Source: an uncultured Clostridia bacterium
Lineage (GTDB): Bacteria; Bacillota; Clostridia; Peptostreptococcales; Anaerovoracaceae
Assembly (NCBI GenBank): GCA_938049335.1
Contig: CALIYX010000023.1
Coordinates: forward strand, 62,001-126,000
Reading direction: 5' to 3'
Length of the DNA stretch: 64,000 nucleotides
Shown here piece after piece: positions 52,448 through 61,420 of the stretch (position 1 is its first letter; each line of letters opens with the position of its first letter). Both the position numbers and the translations under genes were made by a program. The notes below the pieces were generated by a model. It was not told the origin of the DNA. It saw only the letters and a list, made by a program, of their open reading frames with translations, and made no database searches.

Positions 52448-54406
52448 TTATACATCCATAAAAATTGGAAGTATTAGCGGACTTCTATGTGTATTCTTGT
52501 AAATGAACTTTCTTAGATCATCTATTACAGAAGTCTTCATTTCATTCCAATCTACATTTCTATAGCTTAGGCTGTCGTTTATGCTTCTTTCTGCAATTTC
52601 CTTAGCTTTATTGATAATATCTTCGTTTTCCTTTACGTATATGAAACCTCTAGATACTATCTCTGGGCCTGAAACTAAAATTCCTGCCTTTATATCTACA
52701 GATGCAACTACTATAATAAGTCCTGATTCTGAAAGTAGTTTTCTATCTTTTAGAACGATGTTTCCTACATCGCCAACTCCAAGTCCATCAACTAGTATGT
52801 CGTCTGCGCTTACCACGTTTTCAAACTTAGTAGCGCGCTCTTTGTTTACGCTTAGCTGATCTCCATTTGATAGAATGAATATGTTCTCAGGCTTTTGACC
52901 TAGGCTTTCGGCAAGTTTAGAATGTTCCTTAAGGTGTCTAGATTCACCGTGTACAGGCATGAAGAACTTTGGCTTTATTAAAGACTGTATAAGCTTTAAT
53001 TCCTCCTGGCATGCGTGTCCAGATACATGTATATCTGCGATATCGTTGTAAATTACATCGACTTCCTTATCGTATAGTCTGTTTACAACATTTGATACGC
53101 TCTTTTCGTTTCCTGGAACTGGTGATGATGACAGTATTACCATATCACCCTTCTTAAGCTTTACATTTCTGTGCTCATCATTTGCCATACGTGTCAAAGC
53201 TGACATTGGCTCGCCCTGACTTCCTGTAGTTATGATAACCATCTCATTATCAGGAATATTATTCGCCTTGTTTAGCTCAACATAGCTTCCCTTAGGGAAC
53301 TTGATGTATCCTAGCTCCTGAGCAAGATTTACGACATTATCCATGCTTCTTCCAGAAACAGTAAACTTTCTGCCATATTTAATTGCAAGCTCTATTATCT
53401 TCTGCACGCGATGTACATTAGAAGAGAATGTTGCAATAATGATACGGCCTTTGGCTCTGCTAAATATTTTATCAAGAGCTTCACCTACAAATTTCTCGGA
53501 TTTTGTAAAGCCTTTTCTAGTAGCATTTGTACTATCTGCAAGCATGATATCTACGCCCTGCATTCCAATTTCTGCAAACTTCTGAAGATCAATAGGTTCT
53601 CCGTCAATAGGCGTATAGTCTATCTTAAAGTCACCTGTATGGAACAGTGTAGCTGCTGGTGTTGAAATATTAAGGCTTATAGCATCAGCAACTGAATGAG
53701 TTGTTCGTATAGTTTGAACTGTAAACTCACCTACTCGGAATTTATCTCCAGCAGTTATTACATTTAGATTTCCTGAAAGTCCTCTTTCCTTTAGCTTATT
53801 TTCTATAAGTCCAAGTGTGATTCTGGTTGCATAGATAGGTACATTCACCTTTCTTAGGAAGTAAGGAATTGCACCGATATGGTCCTCGTGACCGTGAGTG
53901 ATAACAAGTCCGACAATTTTGTTTGCATTCTTTTCTAGGTAGCTGAAATCAGGAATAACTACATCGATTCCGTACATATCGTCTTCTGGGAATGACATTC
54001 CACAGTCGATGATCAAAATTTGATCTCTATACTCCAAAATAGTTATGTTTTTCCCAATTTCATTTAGTCCACCTAAAGGAATGATTTTTAATACATCATT
54101 TGTCTTCCTTCCTTTAGTGCTTGTGGATTTATTTGTTTTCTTTGCACTCTGAGGCGCTTTGCTATTCTTAGCCTTTGAAGGAGCATTCTGCATGCTCTGC
54201 GCTTTCTTTGGCTTTGCTGATGCAGATGACTGTTGATTTCTCTTTGGCTTTGCTGATACAGATGACTGCTTATTTCTCTTAGGCTTTTGGGAGCTTGAAG
54301 CTGTCTTTTTCTTTTGACCCTCTTTTCTCTCCACATTGCGCTTCTTTGGTGTATTAGAACTTGCCCTGGTATTTCCGTTAGATTTTGATACGTTTGTATT
54401 TCTCAT
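52448..54406 (-). CDS. rnj: Ribonuclease J with long basic N-terminal extension
   Basis: 652 residues, about 95 more than usual RNase J (about 555). Residues 104-652 are the metallo-beta-lactamase/beta-CASP nuclease: GGLNEIGKN, THGHEDHIGA (170-178), the HTGDFKID site, ADSTNAT and the PVHGESRHLKEH motif. Residues 1-103 are Lys/Ser/Asn/Ala-rich with a 12-residue repeat (KPKRNKQSSVSA at 41-52, KPKRNQQSSASA at 53-64), presumably disordered. RNase J degrades and matures mRNA and rRNA from the 5' end. Whether it is J1 or J2 cannot be told. It lies 9 nt after leuS. Confidence 0.94.
   Translation of the reverse strand: MRNTNVSKSNGNTRASSNTPKKRNVERKEGQKKKTASSSQKPKRNKQSSVSAKPKRNQQSSASAKPKKAQSMQNAPSKAKNSKAPQSAKKTNKSTSTKGRKTNDVLKIIPLGGLNEIGKNITILEYRDQILIIDCGMSFPEDDMYGIDVVIPDFSYLEKNANKIVGLVITHGHEDHIGAIPYFLRKVNVPIYATRITLGLIENKLKERGLSGNLNVITAGDKFRVGEFTVQTIRTTHSVADAISLNISTPAATLFHTGDFKIDYTPIDGEPIDLQKFAEIGMQGVDIMLADSTNATRKGFTKSEKFVGEALDKIFSRAKGRIIIATFSSNVHRVQKIIELAIKYGRKFTVSGRSMDNVVNLAQELGYIKFPKGSYVELNKANNIPDNEMVIITTGSQGEPMSALTRMANDEHRNVKLKKGDMVILSSSPVPGNEKSVSNVVNRLYDKEVDVIYNDIADIHVSGHACQEELKLIQSLIKPKFFMPVHGESRHLKEHSKLAESLGQKPENIFILSNGDQLSVNKERATKFENVVSADDILVDGLGVGDVGNIVLKDRKLLSESGLIIVVASVDIKAGILVSGPEIVSRGFIYVKENEDIINKAKEIAERSINDSLSYRNVDWNEMKTSVIDDLRKFIYKNTHRSPLILPIFMDV
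54215..54286 (-). repeat. Two 36-bp tandem repeats in the RNase J N-terminal coding region
   Basis: Encode KPKRNKQSSVSA and KPKRNQQSSASA, and a partial third KPK follows. They lie in the added N-terminal tail, which is likely to vary in copy number. Confidence 0.8.
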
Positions 54407-54415
54407 ATAAAACCT

Positions 54416-56893
54416 CTACTTAACAACGATGTTGATAAGTCTTCCCGGTACAGCAATTATCTTTACAACATTCTTATCAGCAATAAATTCCTTGATTTCA
54501 GCTGACTCTGACACAAGCTTTTCCATCTCAGCCTTACCGTAATCTCCAGGGATGTCCATCTTTGTCTTAAGCTTTCCGTTTACCTGAACAACGATTTCAA
54601 CTGTTGATTTTACAAGTGCTGACTCATCAAAGCTTGGCCAAGCCTCATCACCTATAGAGCCCTTATGTCCAAGTGCCTCCCATAGTTCTTCACAAAGATG
54701 AGGTGCAAATGGTGAAAGAATTGTTACTGCTTTTTCTATAGCAAATGCTAAAAGCTCTTTATTAAGATTATTTAGCTCTTTGTACTTATAAAGCTCGTTA
54801 ACAAGTTCCATGATAGCACTGATATCAGTATTGAAGTTAAAGCGACCGTTTGTATCCTCAGTAACTCTGCTGATTGCTGAGTTTAGTGCATAGTTAAGCT
54901 GCTTGTCTTCGTCTGTAATTGCTTCTACCTTTGATGTATCAATGCCTGTACCGTATTTTTCAATAAACTCGCTTACGAGTCTATATACACGGTTTAGGAA
55001 TCTGTAGCTACCTTCTACCCCTTGATCTGACCATTCAAGTTCCTTCTCAGGAGGTGCAGCAAACAAGATGAATAATCTAGCTGTGTCAGCTCCGTATTTA
55101 TTTATAATTTCCTCAGGGCTAACTACATTACCCTTTGATTTACTCATCTTAGAGCCGTCCTTGTTTACCATTCCCTGAGTTAGCAGGTTCATGAATGGTT
55201 CATCATTCTTAACAAGTCCTAGATCATTTAGTGCCATCTGGAAGAAACGAGCGTACATCAGGTGAAGAATAGCATGCTCAACACCGCCGATATACTGATC
55301 AACATTCATCCAGTAATCTGTCTTTTCTTTATTGAAGGCTTCCTTATCATTTCTAGCGTCACAGTATCTTAGGAAGTACCATGAAGAATCAAGGAAGGTA
55401 TCCATTGTATCTAGCTCTCTCCTTGCTGCCTGTCCGCACTTAGGACACTTGCAGTCAGCAAAGGTCTTTGATGTAGCTAGTGGTGACTCACCTTTTCCTG
55501 TAAATTCAACGTCTTTAGGAAGTAAGATAGGAAGGTTTTCTTCGTTTTCTGGAACCCATCCGCAGCTTTCACAATATACCATTGGAATTGGAGTGCCCCA
55601 ATAGCGCTGTCGTGAGATTAGCCAGTCTCTAAGTCTGAAGTTTACAGTTTTATGACCTTTCTTCTCGCTTTCTAGATGATTTATGATAGCTGCAATTGCA
55701 TCCTTATTATTTAGACCATCAAACTCACCTGAGTTGATCATCTTTCCTTCGGCTGCAAATGCTTCCTTAAGGTTATTTACATCTACATCCTTATCCGCTG
55801 GTTCAACAACAGGAATGATATCTATTCCGAATTTCTTTGCAAATTCGAAGTCTCTCTGATCGTGAGCTGGCACAACCATGATTGCACCAGTACCATATCC
55901 GATGAGAACGTAGTCTGAAACGTAGATAGGGACTTCTTTTCCATTTAATGGATTAATTGTATATCTACCTGTGAATACTCCTGTTTTCTCGTTAGTTGTA
56001 GAAGTTCTCTCAATGTCGTTCTTGTGAGAAACTTCTTCGATATATGCCTTAACTGCTTCTTCCTGCTCCGTTCCCTCTACAAGCTCAAGCAAATAAGGAT
56101 GTTCAGGAGCAACAACCATTGAAGTTACGCCAAATACTGTATCTGCACGAGTGGTAAATACATCAAGAACCTTATCCGAATCCTTGATTGGGAAGCTGAT
56201 CAAAGCTCCTTCAGAACGGCCAATCCAGTTCTTCTGCATTACCTTAACCTTTTCTGGCCATCCCTTTAGATCATCAAGGTTATCAAGTAGTTTATCTGCA
56301 TACTCAGTTATCTTTAGATACCACTGCGAAAGATTCTTCTTTCCAACAACTGTTCCGCATCTTTCACAGCAGCCTTCAACTACCTGCTCATTTGCAAGTA
56401 CAGTCTGACAGCTAGGGCACCAGTTAACTGGATTATCCTTCTTATATGCTAGCCCCTTCTTGTAGAACTGAATGAAAATCCACTGCATCCATTTATAGTA
56501 TTCAGGACTACATGTCTGAACTTCTCTATCCCAGTCATATGAAAGACCTAAAGCTTTTAGGTTATCCTCCATTTCGTGAATGTTTTCCCATGTCCACTTA
56601 TCTGGTGCAACTCCGTGCTTTATCGCAGCGTTTTCTGCTGGAAGTCCAAAAGAGTCAAAGCCTATCGGATGAAGAACGTTAAAGCCCTGCATCTTCTTTG
56701 TTCTAGCGATTACATCACCTATGGAATAGTTTCTTACATGTCCCATATGAAGTTTACCAGATGGATATGGGAACATTTCAAGAACATAGTATTTTTCCTT
56801 ATCCTTGTCCTCTACTACCTTGAATGATTTGTTCTCATCCCAGTATTTCTGCCACTTCTTTTCTATATTTTTAAAATCATATCTTTCTTGCAT
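54416..56893 (-). CDS. leuS: Leucyl-tRNA synthetase
   Basis: 825 residues. HIGH-type motif in MFPYPSGKLHMGHVRNYSIGD, zinc-ribbon cysteines NWCPSCQTVLA and CCERCGTVVG, CP1 editing domain, and KMSKSKGNVVSPEEII. It attaches leucine and edits isoleucine or norvaline. No T-box lies before it; it follows rsfS with a one-base gap, so it belongs to the long rel-hisS-aspS-nadD transcript. Confidence 0.98.
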   Translation of the reverse strand: MQERYDFKNIEKKWQKYWDENKSFKVVEDKDKEKYYVLEMFPYPSGKLHMGHVRNYSIGDVIARTKKMQGFNVLHPIGFDSFGLPAENAAIKHGVAPDKWTWENIHEMEDNLKALGLSYDWDREVQTCSPEYYKWMQWIFIQFYKKGLAYKKDNPVNWCPSCQTVLANEQVVEGCCERCGTVVGKKNLSQWYLKITEYADKLLDNLDDLKGWPEKVKVMQKNWIGRSEGALISFPIKDSDKVLDVFTTRADTVFGVTSMVVAPEHPYLLELVEGTEQEEAVKAYIEEVSHKNDIERTSTTNEKTGVFTGRYTINPLNGKEVPIYVSDYVLIGYGTGAIMVVPAHDQRDFEFAKKFGIDIIPVVEPADKDVDVNNLKEAFAAEGKMINSGEFDGLNNKDAIAAIINHLESEKKGHKTVNFRLRDWLISRQRYWGTPIPMVYCESCGWVPENEENLPILLPKDVEFTGKGESPLATSKTFADCKCPKCGQAARRELDTMDTFLDSSWYFLRYCDARNDKEAFNKEKTDYWMNVDQYIGGVEHAILHLMYARFFQMALNDLGLVKNDEPFMNLLTQGMVNKDGSKMSKSKGNVVSPEEIINKYGADTARLFILFAAPPEKELEWSDQGVEGSYRFLNRVYRLVSEFIEKYGTGIDTSKVEAITDEDKQLNYALNSAISRVTEDTNGRFNFNTDISAIMELVNELYKYKELNNLNKELLAFAIEKAVTILSPFAPHLCEELWEALGHKGSIGDEAWPSFDESALVKSTVEIVVQVNGKLKTKMDIPGDYGKAEMEKLVSESAEIKEFIADKNVVKIIAVPGRLINIVVK

Positions 56894-56894
56894 A

Positions 56895-57239
56895 CTATTC
56901 CTCCATGCGGGTCATGTCACAGTCGGCCCAAACCTTTTCAATATTATATTTTATTCTCATCTCACGACTGAAAATGTTGACAATAACATCACCAAGGTCA
57001 AGTAAAATCCAGCCTGTACCGTTCTTTCCTTCAATCCCCTTTGTTGGAACACCGTCCTGTGCTGCCGAATCTTCTACATCATCAATCAAAGACTCGATAT
57101 GTCTATCTGAAGTTCCACTTGCAACTACAAGAAAGTCTGCAAATGATGACTTTTCGGCAATGTCTATTACGACAATATCTTCAGCTTTCTTGCTGTTTAA
57201 TAGTTCAGCTAGTTTCATTGCAATATCTTTACTGCTCAT
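56895..57239 (-). CDS. rsfS: Ribosomal silencing factor RsfS
   Basis: 114 residues. VIDIAEKSSFADFLVVASGTSDRHIESLIDDVED and GWILLDLGDVIVNIFSREMR are the family signatures. RsfS binds L14 and blocks subunit joining when nutrients are low. Placement after nadD-yqeK is standard in Firmicutes. Same transcript as Rel, whose alarmone works in the same condition. Confidence 0.96.
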   Translation of the reverse strand: MSSKDIAMKLAELLNSKKAEDIVVIDIAEKSSFADFLVVASGTSDRHIESLIDDVEDSAAQDGVPTKGIEGKNGTGWILLDLGDVIVNIFSREMRIKYNIEKVWADCDMTRMEE

Positions 57240-57244
57240 ATTAT

Positions 57245-57802
57245 CTACCTTTCTTGAAAATACCTATATGCATCTAAGGTATCTTCATCTATAGTTTTAT
57301 TTAATTCATTAAGAAAATTAATCGTATTCTTTAGAGAAAGCTCGCAAGCCTTGTCAAGGTCAGTTAGTGCGAGTTCTCTTATTTTTTCTAGATTTGGATA
57401 CGGCTTTCTATTAATTTCTATCGCATCGGATACATAAATAATCTTCTCTATCTGAGACATAAATGCTCTTCCAGTTGTATGGAAGCTAACTGCATTCAAA
57501 ATGTCTTCATCATCAATTTTTAAAATATCCTTCATAACTGCTGATGCGATTTTTCCGTGCGCAAGGTTTGGATTATCTATATATTTATCACCAAGATTAT
57601 ATTTTTTTACCAAAGAGTTAAGCTCATCTAGACTCTTACCTCTATATAGATCATGACAAATAGCTGCGATTTCTACCTTTTCCTTATCAGCACCATATAT
57701 ATCACAAAGCTTAAGCGCCATATCCCTCACACCTGCTGTATGAATTTTACGCTTGTCTGTTAAGGTTTCATCTACAAACTTAAGTATATAATCCTTGTTC
57801 AT
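57245..57802 (-). CDS. yqeK: HD-domain Ap4A hydrolase YqeK
   Basis: 185 residues. RKIHTAGVRDMALKLCDIYG carries the first His, AAICHDLYRG the HD pair, NPNLAHGKIASAVMKD another His, and IIYVSDAIEINRKPY the last Asp. YqeK hydrolyses diadenosine tetraphosphate symmetrically. Overlaps nadD by 23 nt, the common pairing. Confidence 0.93.
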   Translation of the reverse strand: MNKDYILKFVDETLTDKRKIHTAGVRDMALKLCDIYGADKEKVEIAAICHDLYRGKSLDELNSLVKKYNLGDKYIDNPNLAHGKIASAVMKDILKIDDEDILNAVSFHTTGRAFMSQIEKIIYVSDAIEINRKPYPNLEKIRELALTDLDKACELSLKNTINFLNELNKTIDEDTLDAYRYFQER

Positions 57803-58382
57803 ATATATATTCTTCTACCTCCGAACCAACCAGTCCAGAAATGCTTTCCTTGTTATGTACATGTTCTCTAATTGCTGTAGAGCTTATAGGCTTCATTAGA
57901 TCCTCTAAAAGAGTGATTTTACAGCCATAATCATGCATTAATCTATCAGCTTCATCTCTTAGCATTACTCTATCATCGCCTGGCCTTAAGCTAACTGCAA
58001 AGGAACAAAGCTTGAGAAGCTCCTTTCCCTTATACCATGATTCAATTCGAAGGAGTGAATCGCTTCCCATGATAAAAAAGATTTCAGTATCTGGGTATAT
58101 TTTCATTAACTTTATCATGGTGTCGTAAGTATACGATAGTCCCTCACTTTGTAGTTCGATATCCGTAACACCAATGCGCTCATAATTTGATGTTGCAAGC
58201 TCAATCATTCTGAGGCGCTTTGATGCATCTTCTACATGTTTGTTTTTCTTAAAGGGCTGTTTGTTGGCAGGCATTAGCAATACTTCGTCGAGCATTAGCT
58301 CATGTAGCGCTGCCTGTGCAAGTCCTATATGCCCTAGATGTACAGGATCAAATGTCCCACCAAGTATACCTAATTTTTTCAT
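57780..58382 (-). CDS. nadD: Nicotinate-nucleotide adenylyltransferase
   Basis: 200 residues. LGILGGTFDPVHLGHIGLAQ holds the nucleotidyl-transfer HxGH site, and PISSTAIREHV the second. It converts NaMN to deamido-NAD. NMN deamidation by CinA at the left of the window would feed the same substrate. One-base overlap with the aspS stop. Confidence 0.96.
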   Translation of the reverse strand: MKKLGILGGTFDPVHLGHIGLAQAALHELMLDEVLLMPANKQPFKKNKHVEDASKRLRMIELATSNYERIGVTDIELQSEGLSYTYDTMIKLMKIYPDTEIFFIMGSDSLLRIESWYKGKELLKLCSFAVSLRPGDDRVMLRDEADRLMHDYGCKITLLEDLMKPISSTAIREHVHNKESISGLVGSEVEEYIYEQGLYT

Positions 58383-60157
58383 TACTGCTCTTCAATATCT
58401 GTTGCTATGCTAAGCTCCTTTAGCTGCTCACAATCGACTTCAGCAGGTGCCCCGCTTAGTAGACACTGTGCCTTTTGATTCTTAGGGAATGCTACAACAT
58501 CTCGGATATCTAGATCCTCTGTTAGGAGCATAACTAATCTATCAAGGCCATATGCGATTCCGCCATGAGGTGGTGCACCGTATTTAAATGCATCCATTAG
58601 GAAGCCAAACTTCTGCTGGCAATCTTCTTCGCTGAGACCTAGGATTTTAAACATCTTGTTCTGAAGATCAGCTTCGTGGATTCTGATGCTTCCACCACCT
58701 GCTTCATAGCCGTTAATAACGATGTCGTATGCATAGGCGTTAACCTTTGATGGATCCTCGTCTAGCATTGGAATTTCATCTGTCTTAGGATGTGTAAACG
58801 GATGGTGCATTGGCTTTAACGCCCCTGTCTCTTCATCTTTCTCAAACATTGGGAAGTCAGTTACCCAAAGTAATTCATACTTGCTATCATCAAGTAAACC
58901 TAAAATATCTGCTACATGTCTTCTTAGGAAGCCAAGTGTATCAAATACAATTTTGTTTTTGTCCGCAGCTATGAGAATCAAATCATTTGCTTTTGCATCA
59001 AAAGCTTTAGCTATTTCTGCAAGTTCTTCCTGTGAGAAAAATTTATTAACAGATGACTTAATCTCATCTGCTTCAATACGAATCCATACAAGACCTTTTG
59101 CTCCGTAATGCTTTGCATTCTCAGTAAGCATATCAATATCCTTACGGCTGAACTTATCAGAAGCATTGTCTATGCAAATACCTCTTACACTTCCGCCACT
59201 TGATAAAGCATTGCTAAATACTTGGAATTCTGTACCCTTTACAAGCTCGCTTATATCCTTTAGTTCAAATCCAAAGCGAAGGTCTGGCTTATCAGAACCG
59301 AACCTTTCCATTGCATCTTGATAACTCATTCTTCTAAGTGGAAGTTTGATTTCAACGCCTTTAATATCGTGGAACAATTTCTTGAGATACCCTTCCTGAA
59401 TAGCCAGAACATCATCCATATCTACAAATGACATTTCTAGGTCTATCTGAGTAAATTCAGGCTGTCTATCTGATCTCAAATCTTCATCTCTGAAGCATCT
59501 AGCAATCTGAATATATCTATCTAATCCACTGACCATAAGAAGCTGCTTAAATAGCTGCGGTGACTGTGGAAGCGCATAGAACATTCCAGGGTTAACTCTA
59601 CTTGGAACAAGATAGTCTCTTGCACCTTCAGGTGTCGATTTAATTAGATTTGGTGTCTCAACCTCTGTAAATCCTTCACCATAGAAATATTGTCTAGTAA
59701 CATTTGTAATGTCATGACGCATCTTGAGTATTTTCTGCATTTTATTCTTTCTGAGATCAAGATACCTATACTTCATACGAAGATTGTAGTCTACATTATC
59801 GTCATCCTTGACATAAATTGGAGGTGTCTCAGATTCTGAATAAAGTACTAAATCTTTTGCTACAACTTCAATTTCTCCAGTTGCAAGATCAGGGTTTTTA
59901 GAACTTCTCTCTCTGACTACACCTGTAAGGCCTATTACAAATTCACTTCTGAGCTTGTCAGCTACATCAAAGATTTCCTGTGGAATTGAATCATCAAAGA
60001 CAATTTGTACAATGCCTGTCTTATCTCTAAGGTCAACAAATATTAGACTTCCTAGGCTTCTCTGCTTAGCGACCCAACCGTTTAATGAAACCTCTTCCCC
60101 AATATTATTCTTGTTTAGTACTCCGCAAAAGTGAGTTCTTTTAATTAGCTTTGACAT
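58382..60157 (-). CDS. aspS: Aspartyl-tRNA synthetase
   Basis: 591 residues, bacterial form: OB-fold tRNA binding domain (about 1-110, LNGWVAKQRSLGSLIFVDLRD), class II core with FRDEDLRSDRQPEFTQIDLEMSF, the GAD insertion (about 290-400), and motif 3 GIAYGLDRLVMLL. Whether it also charges tRNA-Asn is undecided. It follows hisS by 9 nt; the hisS-aspS pair is a standard Firmicutes arrangement. Confidence 0.97.
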   Translation of the reverse strand: MSKLIKRTHFCGVLNKNNIGEEVSLNGWVAKQRSLGSLIFVDLRDKTGIVQIVFDDSIPQEIFDVADKLRSEFVIGLTGVVRERSSKNPDLATGEIEVVAKDLVLYSESETPPIYVKDDDNVDYNLRMKYRYLDLRKNKMQKILKMRHDITNVTRQYFYGEGFTEVETPNLIKSTPEGARDYLVPSRVNPGMFYALPQSPQLFKQLLMVSGLDRYIQIARCFRDEDLRSDRQPEFTQIDLEMSFVDMDDVLAIQEGYLKKLFHDIKGVEIKLPLRRMSYQDAMERFGSDKPDLRFGFELKDISELVKGTEFQVFSNALSSGGSVRGICIDNASDKFSRKDIDMLTENAKHYGAKGLVWIRIEADEIKSSVNKFFSQEELAEIAKAFDAKANDLILIAADKNKIVFDTLGFLRRHVADILGLLDDSKYELLWVTDFPMFEKDEETGALKPMHHPFTHPKTDEIPMLDEDPSKVNAYAYDIVINGYEAGGGSIRIHEADLQNKMFKILGLSEEDCQQKFGFLMDAFKYGAPPHGGIAYGLDRLVMLLTEDLDIRDVVAFPKNQKAQCLLSGAPAEVDCEQLKELSIATDIEEQ

Positions 60158-60166
60158 TCTTCCTCC

Positions 60167-61420
60167 TTAGTGACTTAGTTCCTGTACTAAATCGTCAAAT
60201 TTGACCTGTCTCTGGCTGGAATCTGCCATGTTCTTAACAGATGCCATCTCAGTTTCAAGTTCATTATCACCGATGACAACGGTGTATTTTGCATTAATTT
60301 TATTAGCATATTTAAACTGCCCTTTGATGTTTCTTTCCATCAAATCCATTTGTGCATTTATGCCGTTTTTCCTTAGCTCGCTAACGAGTTTAAGACCAAA
60401 CAGCTTCGCTTTATCACCCATTACAGCAACTAGAACGCTATCATCTGATGGTCTTGGAATTTCAATACCTAGCGCGTCTAATAAAAGAATAAGTCTCTCA
60501 ATGCCTAGGCCAAATCCTACTCCTGGTACATCTATATCACCAATCTCTTTGATAAGATTATCATATCTTCCGCCGCCACAAACTGTTCCTTGAGCACCAA
60601 TATTCTTTGATACAAACTCAAAAGCTGTCTTTGTATAGTAATCAAGTCCTCTAACAATTTTAGGATCAATTGTATACTCTATTTCTGATGCAGTTAGATA
60701 GCTTTTCACCTGCTCAAATGATTCCTTGCAATCGTCACATAGATAATCGAGCATCATAGGTGCGCCCTTGACTATCCCCTGACAGTTTTCATTCTTACAG
60801 TCGAGAATTCTCATAGGATTTCTCTCATATCTATCCTTACATGTGTCACAGAGATTATCATAATTAGGCTTTAGGAAGTCCTGAAGTGCCTTGCGATAGA
60901 TTTCTCTACATTTAGGACATCCGACACTATTGATTCTCAGCTCGATTTCATCTATGCCCATCTCTGTGAGGAAATCGTTTGCCAGTGAAATCACTTCGGC
61001 ATCGGCAAGCATGCTCTTGCTTCCGAAAACTTCGATCCCAAACTGGTGAAACTCTCTAAGTCTACCTGACTGCGGCTTTTCATATCTGAAACACTGAGTT
61101 TCATAGTAATACTTAGTTGGCTGAGATTCTGCATACTGCTTGCTCTCAAGAAAGGCTCTAACTGTTGGTGAAGTGCCCTCTGGTTTAAGAGTTATGCTTC
61201 TGTGTCCGTTATCCTCAAATGTATACATCTCTTTCTGTACGATATCTGTAGTATCACCTACACCTCTCTGAAAGAGCTCTGTGTGCTCAAATATAGGAGT
61301 TCTAATCTCCTCAAAGCCATATTTTCTGCATATAGCTGCAAATTTGCTCTCAATATAATGCCACTTGTAAATTTGATCAGGCATTATATCTTTGGTCCCT
61401 CTCGGTGCCTTTGTCAGCAT
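60167..61420 (-). CDS. hisS: Histidyl-tRNA synthetase
   Basis: 417 residues. KAPRGTKDIMPDQ, LKPEGTSPTVRAFLE (motif 2 region), GRLREFHQFGIEVFG, the His-specific GLDYYTKTAFEFV, and GGGRYDNLIKEIG, with the anticodon-binding domain at the end. A Cys-rich insert (CPKCREIY ... CDTCKDRY ... CKNENC ... CDDCKESF) is as in other clostridial HisRS. Overlaps the hemZ-like gene by 7 nt. Confidence 0.97.
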   Translation of the reverse strand: MLTKAPRGTKDIMPDQIYKWHYIESKFAAICRKYGFEEIRTPIFEHTELFQRGVGDTTDIVQKEMYTFEDNGHRSITLKPEGTSPTVRAFLESKQYAESQPTKYYYETQCFRYEKPQSGRLREFHQFGIEVFGSKSMLADAEVISLANDFLTEMGIDEIELRINSVGCPKCREIYRKALQDFLKPNYDNLCDTCKDRYERNPMRILDCKNENCQGIVKGAPMMLDYLCDDCKESFEQVKSYLTASEIEYTIDPKIVRGLDYYTKTAFEFVSKNIGAQGTVCGGGRYDNLIKEIGDIDVPGVGFGLGIERLILLLDALGIEIPRPSDDSVLVAVMGDKAKLFGLKLVSELRKNGINAQMDLMERNIKGQFKYANKINAKYTVVIGDNELETEMASVKNMADSSQRQVKFDDLVQELSH

